From the NCBI RefSeq assembly GCF_000385215.1, contig NZ_ARQK01000051.1:18365-82364 (forward strand): a DNA stretch of 64,000 nucleotides, read 5' to 3'. Below are positions 52,000 to 60,768 of the stretch, piece after piece (positions within the stretch are counted from its first letter, which is position 1; every line of letters begins with the position of its first letter). The position numbers and the translations under genes are program-made. The notes below the pieces were generated by a model. That model was not told the DNA's origin, did no database searches, and saw only the letters and a list, made by a program, of their open reading frames with translations. The stretch is from Thioalkalivibrio thiocyanoxidans ARh2 (lineage in GTDB: Bacteria > Pseudomonadota > Gammaproteobacteria > Ectothiorhodospirales > Ectothiorhodospiraceae).

Positions 52000-52323
52000 A
52001 TGAAGCGTTTTGTAATGCTGTCGCTACTGGGGTTGGCGTTCGCGGCCCTGGCTTCGCCCGTTGTTTCCGAGGAGGCGATCTCCGAGGAAGAACAACAAGC
52101 CCAGGAAGAGAAGGCCGACGAGGTCTCGGCGACCAAGGAATTGTTCGAACAAACCTGTGCGGCCTGCCACGGTATCCGTCAGGCGACCAACCAGAACCTG
52201 TCGCGCGATGACTGGAACTGGGTCATGGACGACATGGAAGACTACGGCATGACCTGGCTCACCGACGAGCAGCGTGACGACATCGTGGACTTCCTGGTGG
52301 AGAACTACGGTTACGGTGATTAG
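52000..52323 (+). CDS. small periplasmic cytochrome c
   Basis: A 107-residue protein with a signal peptide (cleavage near A-L-A-S-P). One heme site C-A-A-C-H is preceded by E-L-F-E-Q-T, and a likely axial Met lies in V-M-D-D-M-E-D. The mature N-terminus is very acidic (E-E-A-I-S-E-E-E). It is the likely electron acceptor of the sulfite dehydrogenase, in the role of SorB, though far shorter than SoxD. Confidence 0.88.
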   Translation: MKRFVMLSLLGLAFAALASPVVSEEAISEEEQQAQEEKADEVSATKELFEQTCAACHGIRQATNQNLSRDDWNWVMDDMEDYGMTWLTDEQRDDIVDFLVENYGYGD

Positions 52324-52363
52324 GCCGTACAGGACCGCTTCGCGGTCAGAAGCAGTACTTCCA

Positions 52364-52387
52364 GGCGCCCCTCGGGGCGCCTTTTTT
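52364..52387 (+). terminator. intrinsic terminator after cytochrome c
   Basis: GGCGCCCC-TC-GGGGCGCC with six T. Confidence 0.9.
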
Positions 52388-52486
52388 ATGTCTTGGGCTG
52401 TTCGCCGCGCTGCAATCCGTGGCCCGATTTTTGGACTGACTGGTGGCTCCTTCCGGGCGCGATGTGCGTCCTGGTGCCTTGCGGCC

Positions 52487-54691
52487 TCAGATCGGCGTGT
52501 GCGAGATGGACCAGCAGCGATGGGGCGGAGGTGGGCGGCGGAAGTCCTCGTCCAGCGTCTCGCGAGTGATCTCGCGGACTTCCAGGCCCGCGAGGGACTC
52601 GGTGTCGAGTTCGAAGCGGCGGCGATTGGTCGAGAAGTACAGGATCCCGTCCTCGGTCAGCAGGCGCGCGGCATCGCGGATCAGTTCGACATGGTCGCGT
52701 TGCACTTCGAAGTCGGCCTCGGTGCGTTTCGAGTTCGAGAAGGTCGGGGGATCGAGGAAGATTCGCTCGAAGCGCAGCGCCGGGTCTTCAGCGGCCTCCC
52801 GCACCCAGGTGATGCAGTCGGCGCGCAGCAGGGCGTGGGTATCCGGCCGACGCCGACTGCGCCCGTCGCGCACCGTGGCCTCGAAGCCGTTGGCCGCGAG
52901 GTTGTCGGCGGCCCAGTCGAGGTAGGTATTGGACAGGTCCACCGAGACGGTCTGGCGGGCACCCCCCACGGCGGCATGGGCACTGACCGCGGCGGTGTAG
53001 CAGAACAGGTTCAGCAACCGCAGTCCCCTGCATTCTTCCTGCAGGCGGCGCCGCATCGGGCGGTGGTCCAGGAACAGGCCGCTGTCCAGGTAGGCATCCA
53101 GCTCCACCTTGAGCCGGCAGCCGTGTTCCTCGACCCAGAAGGGGGCGGCTTGTGCGGTCTCGGCGCGCTGGTACTGCGAGCGACCCTTCTGAGCGCGCCG
53201 CTGTTTGTAGTGCAGATGAGCGGGATCGACGCCGGTGACCTCCAAGGTCGCGGCCAGCGCCCCGCGCAAGCGTGCCTCGGCGCGCGCGGGTTCGACCGAC
53301 GCCGGGGCGGCGAACTCCTGCAGGTGCAGGTGCACGGAGCCGTCGGTGGCCTGGTAGCGGTCGATCAGCAGGGGGTATTCGTCCAGGTCCGCGCTGTAGA
53401 TGCGGTAGCAGGTCACGCCCTGGCGCCGCGCCCAGCGATCCAGGTGCTTCAGGTTCTTGCGCAGGCGGTTGGCGAACTCGGGTGCCGGGGGTGCCGCCTC
53501 GGCCTGTCCCTCGCGGGCATGGATGTCGAACTCCAGGAGCTGGCAGTCGATCGGGCCGTTGTGTACGCGGTACTTGCGCGTGGCGCGCAGCCCGAGGCGG
53601 CGGGAGTCGGTGGTGTCCGCGACCAGCAGGGCCACCTGCCAGCCGCCAAAGACCTGTTTCAGGTGTTCGCCCAGCAGGCTGTAGAGCTTGATCAGTTCGG
53701 GCTGGTCGCCGATGCGCTCGCCGTAGGGCGGGTTGCTGATCAGGAGCCCATTCGGTGCGGGGGGTGTCAGGGTCAGTACGTCGGCAACCTCGAAGCGGGT
53801 GCAGGCGGCGACCCCGGCCGTGCGGGCCGCCTGGCGTGCGGCCTGCACCGCGCGCGGGTCGCGATCCGACCCCAGCAGCGTCGGGCCTTGCCAGGGGCGA
53901 ACCGCCGCCCGGGCTGTGTCCACACAGCGCTGCCACAGGGCGGCGTCGTGCCCGGCCCAGCCCTGCGGGCGGAAGTCCTGGCGCAGCAGCCCGGGGGCGG
54001 TGTGCGTCGCGATCAGGGCCGCCTCGATCACCAGGGTGCCGCTGCCGCAGAACGGGTCCAGCAGCTGCGCCTGTTCCGGGACGTCCTCGACGCGTGTCGG
54101 CCAGCCGGCGCGGGCGAGCAGGGCGGCGGCGAGGTTCTCGCGCAGCGGGGCGGCCCCGCCAGCGCCGCGATACCCGCGCCGGTGCAGGCCGCCGTTGCCG
54201 ATATCCACGGACAGCCGGGCGTGATCGCCCTGCAGCTGCAGCAGGATGCGCACGTCCGGGTGTTTCGGGTCCACGTCCGGGCGGGCGCCGGTCGCCTCGC
54301 GGAAGGCGTCGGCCACCGCGTCCTTGATGCGTACCCCGGCGAAGTGGGTATGGCGGATGTGGCGGCTCTTGCCGCCAACCTCGACTGCAAAGGTGGCGCC
54401 GGGGTCCAGGAGCGCGGGCCAGTCGATCGCGCGGGCGGCGGTGTAGCAGCCGTCGCCGTCCGGCTGCTCGAAGCGCGCCAGTGGCAGCAGGATACGGCTG
54501 GCGATGCGGCTGCCCAGCAGTACCCGGTACAGCGTCTCGAGATCGGCCGAAAAGTGCACCGCGCCGCCTTCCTCGCGCACGTCGGTGGCGCCGAGGGTGC
54601 CCAGTTCCTCGGCCAGCAGGGGGCCGAGCCCGCGGGCGACTGTGGCGCGGTATTCCTGCGGTTTGTCGGGATCGATCTCGGGGGTGGCCAT
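52487..54691 (-). CDS. rlmL: 23S rRNA (guanine-N2/N7) methyltransferase RlmKL
   Basis: A 734-residue double methyltransferase. A THUMP domain (about 45-165) is followed by the RlmL domain with the motif N-P-P-Y-G-E-R (about 320-326). The RlmK domain follows, with L-N-L-F-C-Y-T-A-A-V-S and L-D-P-P-T-F-S-N-S-K-R. In E. coli it makes m2G2445 and m7G2069. The length is close to the usual 700. A single gene with its own region; 50 bases separate it from the ABC permease gene upstream. Confidence 0.95.
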   Translation of the reverse strand: MATPEIDPDKPQEYRATVARGLGPLLAEELGTLGATDVREEGGAVHFSADLETLYRVLLGSRIASRILLPLARFEQPDGDGCYTAARAIDWPALLDPGATFAVEVGGKSRHIRHTHFAGVRIKDAVADAFREATGARPDVDPKHPDVRILLQLQGDHARLSVDIGNGGLHRRGYRGAGGAAPLRENLAAALLARAGWPTRVEDVPEQAQLLDPFCGSGTLVIEAALIATHTAPGLLRQDFRPQGWAGHDAALWQRCVDTARAAVRPWQGPTLLGSDRDPRAVQAARQAARTAGVAACTRFEVADVLTLTPPAPNGLLISNPPYGERIGDQPELIKLYSLLGEHLKQVFGGWQVALLVADTTDSRRLGLRATRKYRVHNGPIDCQLLEFDIHAREGQAEAAPPAPEFANRLRKNLKHLDRWARRQGVTCYRIYSADLDEYPLLIDRYQATDGSVHLHLQEFAAPASVEPARAEARLRGALAATLEVTGVDPAHLHYKQRRAQKGRSQYQRAETAQAAPFWVEEHGCRLKVELDAYLDSGLFLDHRPMRRRLQEECRGLRLLNLFCYTAAVSAHAAVGGARQTVSVDLSNTYLDWAADNLAANGFEATVRDGRSRRRPDTHALLRADCITWVREAAEDPALRFERIFLDPPTFSNSKRTEADFEVQRDHVELIRDAARLLTEDGILYFSTNRRRFELDTESLAGLEVREITRETLDEDFRRPPPPHRCWSISHTPI

Positions 54692-54741
54692 GCGCTGTCT
54701 TCCTCGGGCGGGCGCCTATCTTGCCACAGCCGCCGTTGCGG

Positions 54742-55533
54742 TCAGCGCAGCAGGCGGCGCCGGATCAGCGCGGTCGCCAGGATGATGGCCGCCGCGCCGT
54801 AGCCCACGATTACCGCCAGGTGCGGCCAGACGCTGGTCGGCCAACTGCCGGTCATCAGCGGGCGCACGATCTCGACCACGTGCGCCAGCGGCAGGGCCAG
54901 CGCCAGGGTCTGCACCCAGTCGGGCAGCTCCTGTAGCGGGAAGAACACCCCGGAGAGCAGGAGCATCGGAGTCACCGCGAGGGTGAAGTAGTACAGGAAG
55001 AAGTCGTAGCTGCGTGCCAGCGCGGTGATCACGAGCGCCAGCGCGCCGAAGGTGAATGAGGCGAGGAAGATCACCGGCAGGGCGAGCAGGGCGCGGGCGT
55101 CGCTCACCAGCCCCAGAACGGAGGCGACGACGAGGATGGTGGTGGCACTGATCAGGCCCTTGCTCGCGGCCCATATCGCCTCGGCGAACACGATGTCGTC
55201 CAGCGTCAGCGGTGTCGCCAGCATCCCGAGCCAGGTGTTCTGCTCGGCCATGCGCGTGTAGGCGGAATACATGCCCTCGAAGCTGGCGGTGAACATTGCC
55301 GAAGAGCAGATGATCCCGGAGGCGATGAATACCATGTAGCTCATGCCGTCGAGATCGCCCACCAGGCGGCCGAAGCCGTAGCCAAAGGCCAGCAGGTAGA
55401 GGATGGGCTCGCCGAAGTTGCCGAGCATCGACGGCACCAGCAGCTTGCGCCAGACCAGCAGGTTGCGCCGCCAGACCGCGACAAAGCGCAGGCTGGGGCG
55501 GGGCAGGATCGGGTGGTCACCGGACATGGGCAT
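54742..55533 (-). CDS. ABC-2 exporter permease, NodJ family
   Basis: A 263-residue permease with about six membrane helices. L-V-P-S-M-L-G-N-F-G-E-P-I-L-Y-L-L-A-F-G-Y-G-F-G and the later P-M-L-L-L-S-G-V-F-F-P-L are typical of NodJ-like ABC-2 subunits. Its start overlaps the ATPase stop as TAATG. The substrate is unknown; despite the name, nodulation is not implied. Confidence 0.9.
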   Translation of the reverse strand: MPMSGDHPILPRPSLRFVAVWRRNLLVWRKLLVPSMLGNFGEPILYLLAFGYGFGRLVGDLDGMSYMVFIASGIICSSAMFTASFEGMYSAYTRMAEQNTWLGMLATPLTLDDIVFAEAIWAASKGLISATTILVVASVLGLVSDARALLALPVIFLASFTFGALALVITALARSYDFFLYYFTLAVTPMLLLSGVFFPLQELPDWVQTLALALPLAHVVEIVRPLMTGSWPTSVWPHLAVIVGYGAAAIILATALIRRRLLR

Positions 55534-56468
55534 TAGTCCCTCAGCTCGTGGCCGGTCAGTTTCAGAAACACGTCTTCCAGATCCGCCTCGCGCAGGGTCG
55601 GTTCGCGGCCCAGCGCGCGCAGGCGTTCGCGCAGCCGGTCGGGGTCCGCGGTGTAGACCAGCCAGGTGTCCGCGACCTGATGGGCGCGATCTTTCGGGCC
55701 CAGTTCGCGCTCCAGTACCTCGCCCGCATCGGTGCCGCCCACCGTCAGCACCCAGGGCTCGATATGCTCGGCAATCAGGCGGCTCGGGGCGTCACAGGCG
55801 ATGATGCGCCCGTGGTCGATGATCGCGATGCGGTCGCACAGCTCCTGGGCCTCTTCCATGTAGTGCGTGGTCAGCACGAGGGTGACGCCGGAGGCGCGCA
55901 GCTGACGCAGTTGCCGCCACAGGTGATGGCGTGCCTGCGGGTCCAGCCCGGTGGTGGGCTCGTCCAGCACCACAACCTCGGGTTCGTTGATCAGTGCACG
56001 GGCCAGGGTCAGGCGGCGTTTCATGCCGCCTGACAGGGCGTCGATGCGCGCGCCGCGCTTGTCGTTCAGGTTCACCTGCTCCAGCAGTCGATCGATGCGC
56101 GTCTGCACGGCCGGCCCGGACAGGCCGAAGTAGGCCGCATAGGTGCGCATGTTCTCGATCACGGTGAAGTCCGGGTCCAGCGTGTCGAACTGCGGCACGA
56201 TGCCCAGGCGCTTGCGAACTTCGCGTTCGCCCTCCGGCATTGGCAGGCCCAGCACATCCACCTGACCTCCGTCGATCGGGGTCAGTCCCAGCAACATGCG
56301 CAGGGTCGTCGTCTTGCCCGCGCCGTTGGGTCCCAGCAGCCCGAAGAATTCGCCGCGCGGGATCTCCAGGTTCACGCCATCGACAACGGCTGTGCCGTCG
56401 TATCGTTTGCACAGGGACTGGATGCGGATTGCGGGCAAGCAGGCGGCTCGCGGAAGAAAGGAGTGCAT
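55533..56468 (-). CDS. ABC exporter ATPase, NodI family
   Basis: A 311-residue ATPase. Walker A is G-P-N-G-A-G-K-T-T, the signature L-S-G-G-M-K-R-R and Walker B V-V-L-D-E-P-T-T-G-L-D. The C-terminal region of about 90 residues after the core includes R-E-L-G-P-K-D-R and is usual for NodI/CcmA-like proteins. It forms one exporter with the permease gene downstream. Start 56468 is the only Met before the domain. Confidence 0.92.
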   Translation of the reverse strand: MHSFLPRAACLPAIRIQSLCKRYDGTAVVDGVNLEIPRGEFFGLLGPNGAGKTTTLRMLLGLTPIDGGQVDVLGLPMPEGEREVRKRLGIVPQFDTLDPDFTVIENMRTYAAYFGLSGPAVQTRIDRLLEQVNLNDKRGARIDALSGGMKRRLTLARALINEPEVVVLDEPTTGLDPQARHHLWRQLRQLRASGVTLVLTTHYMEEAQELCDRIAIIDHGRIIACDAPSRLIAEHIEPWVLTVGGTDAGEVLERELGPKDRAHQVADTWLVYTADPDRLRERLRALGREPTLREADLEDVFLKLTGHELRD

Positions 56469-56534
56469 ACCTTACCGGTTTGCCCCGGATAGCCCAATAT
56501 GATTCGCGCGTACTCCGGGGTTCTGACGCGGGCA

Positions 56535-56560
56535 CAAAAAAGACCCGGCAGCTGCCGGGC
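56535..56560 (-). terminator. terminator of the first secreted DsrE gene
   Basis: Read on the minus strand: CCCGGCAG-CTGCCGGG (56544-56559) and then six T (56536-56541). Confidence 0.85.
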
Positions 56561-56599
56561 CTTCAGACGACAGACGTGCGTGTGATGGCAGGTGTCGCT

Positions 56600-57040
56600 T
56601 TACGGGCGCAGGTAGACGAAGCCCTGTTGCTGCAGATGGGCGATCTCGGCCACGCCACTCGGGACGATATCGTCCTCGGAGGCATCGTAGAGCTCGTCGG
56701 CGATGCTGATGTTGCCGCGGGTGACGGTGACGTTGCAGATGTTGAAATCAACGCCCTGAAACTTCAGTTCGTCGATGCGGCCGGCCAGGTCATCGTTCTC
56801 CTTGGCATTGCGCAGAAGGCCCAGGCCGGGGCCATGCATGACCACGCGGATGTCCATCTTGTCGGCGCCCACGGCATTGATGTGGTTCTGGATATTGCCC
56901 ATGGCGGCCATGTGGCGGTCCATGTCGTTGTAGTTCACGTGGTAGACCACCTTTTGGTCGCCGTATTCCGCCAGCGCGGTCGCCGGGGCGATCAGCAGGA
57001 AGGAGACCAGAGCCAGGGCGATAATATGCAGGTGCTTCAT
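56600..57040 (-). CDS. secreted DsrE-family protein, copy 1
   Basis: A 146-residue protein with a Sec signal peptide (L-L-I-A-P-A-T-A-L-A). The mature part has K-V-V-Y-H-V-N-Y-N-D, M-G-N-I-Q-N-H-I-N-A and I-R-V-V-M-H-G-P-G, the DsrE-like fold. A single mature cysteine lies in N-I-C-N-V-T-V-T-R-G-N, the position of the active Cys in the family. It lacks a membrane anchor, so it is periplasmic. It is a close tandem copy of the gene at 57329. Likely work is sulfur binding or transfer outside the cytoplasm. Confidence 0.85.
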   Translation of the reverse strand: MKHLHIIALALVSFLLIAPATALAEYGDQKVVYHVNYNDMDRHMAAMGNIQNHINAVGADKMDIRVVMHGPGLGLLRNAKENDDLAGRIDELKFQGVDFNICNVTVTRGNISIADELYDASEDDIVPSGVAEIAHLQQQGFVYLRP

Positions 57041-57253
57041 GACGCGTTTTCCTCGTTCAAGGTCCCGGTTGGGATTTTCCTTTTGTTTTGCAGCCGGTGC
57101 TTCCCTTTTGGGCTGCTTGGTCCGGCTTTGATATGACGCGTTAACGGGGTACTTATTCCGGCTGGCCCGGCTGATTTTTGTGAGTAGTTCTATATTCAAA
57201 TAAAGACTGGAATTTTGATTGTGTATTTCCTTCGGGAAACCGGGTTCCGCTCA

Positions 57254-57280
57254 AGAAAAAGGCCCGGCCAAGGCCGAGCC
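57254..57280 (-). terminator. terminator of the second secreted DsrE gene
   Basis: Minus strand: GGCTCGGCC-TT-GGCCGGGCC (one mismatch) followed by five T. A further hairpin GGCCACCG / CGGTGGCC lies at 57286-57311 between it and the gene. Confidence 0.75.
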
Positions 57281-57328
57281 CAAAGGGCCACCGGGACAAC
57301 ACTCGGTGGCCTGGAGGAAATGTGGTAC

Positions 57329-57772
57329 TTACGGGCGCAGGTAAACGAAGCCCTGCGTCTGAAGGTGGCCGATCTCGCCGACCCCGCTAGGTACCAGGTC
57401 GTCTTCGGTGGCATCGAACAGCTCTTCCGAGATGTCCACGTTGCCCCGGGTGACGGTGACATTGCAGATATTGAAATCAACGTCTTGCATCTTCAGTTCT
57501 TCGATGCGGGCGGCCAGGTCTTCGTTCTCTTTGGCGTTACGCAGCAGGTGCAGGCCCGGGCCATGCATGACCACTCGGATCTCCATGTTTTCCGCGCCCA
57601 CGGCATTGATGTGGTTCTGGATGTTGCCCATGGCGGCCATGTGGCGGTCCATGTCGTTGTAGTTCACGTGATAGACGACTTTTTGTTCGCCGTAGTCGGC
57701 CATGGCGGCGCCGGGAAGGGTGAACATGGCGGCGGCGGTCAGGGCCAGAGGCAGGATAAAAGATTTCTTCAT
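57329..57772 (-). CDS. secreted DsrE-family protein, copy 2
   Basis: A 147-residue protein with a signal peptide ending L-P-G-A-A-M-A-D. The mature sequence is nearly the same as that of copy 1. The stretches K-V-V-Y-H-V-N-Y-N-D-M-D-R-H and F-N-I-C-N-V-T-V-T-R-G-N are identical, with differences mainly at charged surface sites (for example A-D-K-M-D against A-E-N-M-E). The active Cys is kept. Each copy has its own terminator, and each has a matching pair of upstream elements, so the two are separately controlled. The signal peptides have diverged more than the mature parts. Confidence 0.85.
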   Translation of the reverse strand: MKKSFILPLALTAAAMFTLPGAAMADYGEQKVVYHVNYNDMDRHMAAMGNIQNHINAVGAENMEIRVVMHGPGLHLLRNAKENEDLAARIEELKMQDVDFNICNVTVTRGNVDISEELFDATEDDLVPSGVGEIGHLQTQGFVYLRP

Positions 57773-58266
57773 TGGTGGGATCCTCGCGGTTTTTATGTTC
57801 TTTCAAATGTACGGTATGGCGTATGCCGCGCTTTCAGGAAGCACACTGGACTCTTTTGCTTCCGTGGCTTTTTTGAATCCAGTTGGGGGTAGGACGGGAA
57901 CGCAGGGTAATTATTCCGATCCAAATAAAGATAAGAGAATTACGAAATACGGTAAAAGATAAAATTATTATCAATTGAATTGGTTGCTTTCGGTGGGGCC
58001 ATATGCCGGGGATTTTCGTTTCTGGGAGGTCGCAGCGGTGTGGCGGAGGTAGGGCGCAAAGACGAGGCGGAGTGCGGTCGATGTGAGTCTGCTGGGCAAG
58101 GGCGAGAGCCCGCTATGACGCTGATAGCGCCAGGAGCGAGCCGATCCGGCGGGCATTAGCGATCGGTCGCGTCCCCACCCTCCATCGGTGTGGGTTGCTA
58201 GAGTGTGAGGTTTTCAAATCACCGGGACGGATGCTCGATGGCCGTCCCTCGCCAGGAGCCCTCGCC
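57773..58266. other. 494-base gap upstream of the second DsrE gene
   Basis: A stretch of unusually low GC (about 57890-57990) holds GGGTAATTATTCCG (57905-57918) and ATCCAAATAAAGA (57919-57931). Close matches to both lie upstream of copy 1 (57147-57160 and 57194-57206), so they are candidate promoter or operator elements. The rest, to 58266, shows no gene or clear structure; AGGAG at 58254 serves the next gene. Confidence 0.55.
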
Positions 58267-59175
58267 ATGACCACTGCATCCAACCTTCCCGAAGCACTGC
58301 AGCCGATCGGCTGTGTGGGCCTGGGTATCATGGGGGCCCCGATGACCCGCAATCTGCTGCGTGCCGGGGCGGATATCCGGGTCTGGGCACGTCGGCCGGA
58401 GGCCGCCGAGGCCCTGGTGGCGGAGGGTGCCGGGGCCGCCTCCAGTCTGGCGGAACTGGTCTCCAGCGTTTGCGTGCTGGTACTCAACGTCTCCGACACG
58501 CCGGATGTAGAGCAGCTGATGCTGGGCCCGGACGGGGTGCTCGCACATGCCCGCCCGGGGCTGCTGGTGATCGATCACAGCACGATCGACCCGATCCGCA
58601 CCCGCGCGATTGCGCAGACGGCAGCGGAGCGGGAGGTTACGTTCGTGGATGCACCGGTCTCGGGCGGCGAGCCGGGCGCACGCAACGGCACGCTCAGCCT
58701 GATGGTTGGCGGCCCGGAGGACGCGGTCAACCGGCTGCGGCCGATCTTCGATATTGTTGGCTCGACGCTGACCCATGTCGGTACCAGTGGCGCCGGGCAG
58801 ATCGCGAAAGCCTGCAATCAGCTGGTGGTGGGCGAGACGCTGGTGGCCATCGGCGAGGCCTTTGCGCTGGCGGAACAGACCGGGGTGGATCCGGCACGGA
58901 TGCGAGAGGCGCTGATGGGCGGTTTCGCGGGCTCGCGTATCCTCGAGGTGCACGGCCAGCGTCTTTTGGACGGCGACTTCGAGCCCGGTTTTCAGACCGG
59001 GCTCTACCACAAGGACCTGGGCATCGTGGCTGGCCTGGGCGAGCAGGTGGGCCTCAGTCTGGACGGGCTGGAGCCGGTGCGCCGCGCGGTGGACAAGGCG
59101 CTGGCGGCCGGTCAGGCCGACCACGATGTCGCGATCCTGGCGCGTTTCTGCCTCCACGCCCGTTCGCGGCGCTGA
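58267..59175 (+). CDS. beta-hydroxyacid dehydrogenase (3-hydroxyisobutyrate / tartronate semialdehyde reductase family)
   Basis: A 302-residue NAD(P)-dependent enzyme. The N-terminal Rossmann motif is V-G-L-G-I-M-G-A-P-M-T, the substrate-binding D-A-P-V-S-G-G-E-P-G-A is in place, and the catalytic Lys is in G-Q-I-A-K-A-C-N-Q. The C-terminal G-L-Y-H-K-D-L-G region is typical. The exact substrate cannot be read; glyoxylate/succinic semialdehyde reductase and tartronate semialdehyde reductase are alternatives. AGGAG precedes ATG 58267. It stands alone. Confidence 0.85.
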   Translation: MTTASNLPEALQPIGCVGLGIMGAPMTRNLLRAGADIRVWARRPEAAEALVAEGAGAASSLAELVSSVCVLVLNVSDTPDVEQLMLGPDGVLAHARPGLLVIDHSTIDPIRTRAIAQTAAEREVTFVDAPVSGGEPGARNGTLSLMVGGPEDAVNRLRPIFDIVGSTLTHVGTSGAGQIAKACNQLVVGETLVAIGEAFALAEQTGVDPARMREALMGGFAGSRILEVHGQRLLDGDFEPGFQTGLYHKDLGIVAGLGEQVGLSLDGLEPVRRAVDKALAAGQADHDVAILARFCLHARSRR

Positions 59176-59367
59176 ACGTTTCCGGGAAAGCCTGACACTC
59201 GGCGGATCCGCGGTAGGAGCCTCGCCAGCGGCAGCAAGCGCGATGGCGTTCGTAGTGCGACAAATGTGGCCCATCAGAGCGGGATACGCTAGGCTCGCGC
59301 CCGCAAGGCCGTACAGAGGGTACGGTCATGCCGTTTGATTGGACGCAAGGATTTCGTCGAGGCGCGC

Positions 59368-60729
59368 ATGCAGGCTTTCTGGAGACCCCGTACCAATCTC
59401 GGCAAGGCGATCGGGCCGGGGATCCTGATGGCGGGCGCCGCGATCGGCGGTTCGCACCTCGTATCGTCTACCCAGGCCGGGGCGATCTACGGCTGGTCGC
59501 TGCTGCTGCTCCTGCTGCTGGCGAACCTGTTCAAGTACCCGTTCTTTCTGTACTCGGTGAAGTACCGCGCCTCCACCGGGGACACCATCCTCCATGGTTA
59601 TCGCCGTATGGGAAAGGGCTATCTGGCGGCCTTCTTCGGGCTGAATCTGATCAATGCCTTTCTCAACGTGGCGGGGGTGGCGTTCATCACCGCCAGTTTG
59701 TTTCTGAATTTCCCGTTTATGGGCGACGGCGATCACGTGATCGCCATCACCATGGGCATCCTGATTCTGTGTGCGGCCCTCATTATCGCCGGGCACTATC
59801 AACTGCTGGACAAGATCGCCAAGGTGGTGGTGTTCCTGCTGGCAGTATCCACGTTGACCGCGGTGATTGTGGCTGTCTGGCAGAGTGTGGAGGTGCCGGA
59901 GGGTTTTGTCGGGCGCGACCCCTGGGACCTCGCCTCCATTGGGTTCATCATCATGTTCATGGGCTGGATGCCCGCACCGATCGACGTGGCCGCCTGGCCT
60001 TCCCTGTGGCGCACATCGCGCGAGATCCAGACCGGACATCGCGCGACGATGCAGGAGTCCACCACCGACTTTCACATCGGCTACATCGTGACCGTGGTGC
60101 TGGCGGTCTTCTTCCTGGCGCTGGGTGCCCTGGTGATGTATCGGTCCGGTGCCGGGATCGAGCTGGCCGAGCTGTCGTCCGGGCAGTTCGCCGCGCGTTT
60201 TATCGAGATGTATACCTCCACGATCGGTGACTGGGCCCACTGGATCATCGTGCTGGCTGCGTTCACCGCGATGTTCAGCACCACCATCACCTGCATGGAC
60301 GGCTGGCCGCGGTCACTGGCGATGAGCACCATTTTGCTGTTCGACCGCCCGGAAAAGGGATTGCAGCGCGCCCTGACCGCCTGGATCGTGTTCACGGTGG
60401 TGGTCTGCATCATCATCATCAATTTCTTCCTCACCGATCTGCTCTCCATGCTCCAGTTCGCCATGGTGGCCTCGTTCCTGTCCTCGCCGGTGTTCGCCTG
60501 GCTGAATTACCGTGCAATCCAGCGTCCGGAAGTGGCGCCGGGGGATCGCCCGGGACCGTTCATGCATGTGCTTTCCTGGGCGGGCATGGCGTTCTTCGTC
60601 GTCTTTACCCTGATCTTCGCGGTCTGGTTTTTCGGCCTGCAGGAAGCGGCCGAACAGCAGCGTGAAGAAATCATGGAGGAGGAGCAGGCGCTGGTGATCC
60701 CCGCCACGTATGGCCCGGCGCGGGCCTGA
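59368..60729 (+). CDS. NRAMP-related membrane transporter
   Basis: A 453-residue protein with about eleven membrane helices of the LeuT/NRAMP fold. The first helix reads G-P-G-I-L-M-A-G-A-A-I-G-G-S-H-L, lacking the metal-binding D-P-G-N. Helix 6 reads M-G-W-M-P-A-P-I-D-V-A-A, lacking M-P-H. GAGG before ATG 59368 supports this start over an in-frame TTG at 59335. Substrate unknown: it may be a different ion or small molecule. The tail is Glu-rich (E-E-I-M-E-E-E-Q). Confidence 0.75.
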   Translation: MQAFWRPRTNLGKAIGPGILMAGAAIGGSHLVSSTQAGAIYGWSLLLLLLLANLFKYPFFLYSVKYRASTGDTILHGYRRMGKGYLAAFFGLNLINAFLNVAGVAFITASLFLNFPFMGDGDHVIAITMGILILCAALIIAGHYQLLDKIAKVVVFLLAVSTLTAVIVAVWQSVEVPEGFVGRDPWDLASIGFIIMFMGWMPAPIDVAAWPSLWRTSREIQTGHRATMQESTTDFHIGYIVTVVLAVFFLALGALVMYRSGAGIELAELSSGQFAARFIEMYTSTIGDWAHWIIVLAAFTAMFSTTITCMDGWPRSLAMSTILLFDRPEKGLQRALTAWIVFTVVVCIIIINFFLTDLLSMLQFAMVASFLSSPVFAWLNYRAIQRPEVAPGDRPGPFMHVLSWAGMAFFVVFTLIFAVWFFGLQEAAEQQREEIMEEEQALVIPATYGPARA

Positions 60730-60768
60730 CGCAGGGGGCGGCGTGTGCTTGGGGGCGCAGGCAGGTGA

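Noticed and set aside
59200..59260. GGTAGGAGCCTCGCCAGCGG as a further REP unit
   Set aside because: It resembles a REP tail, but the head palindrome is not complete. Evidence is too weak to list.
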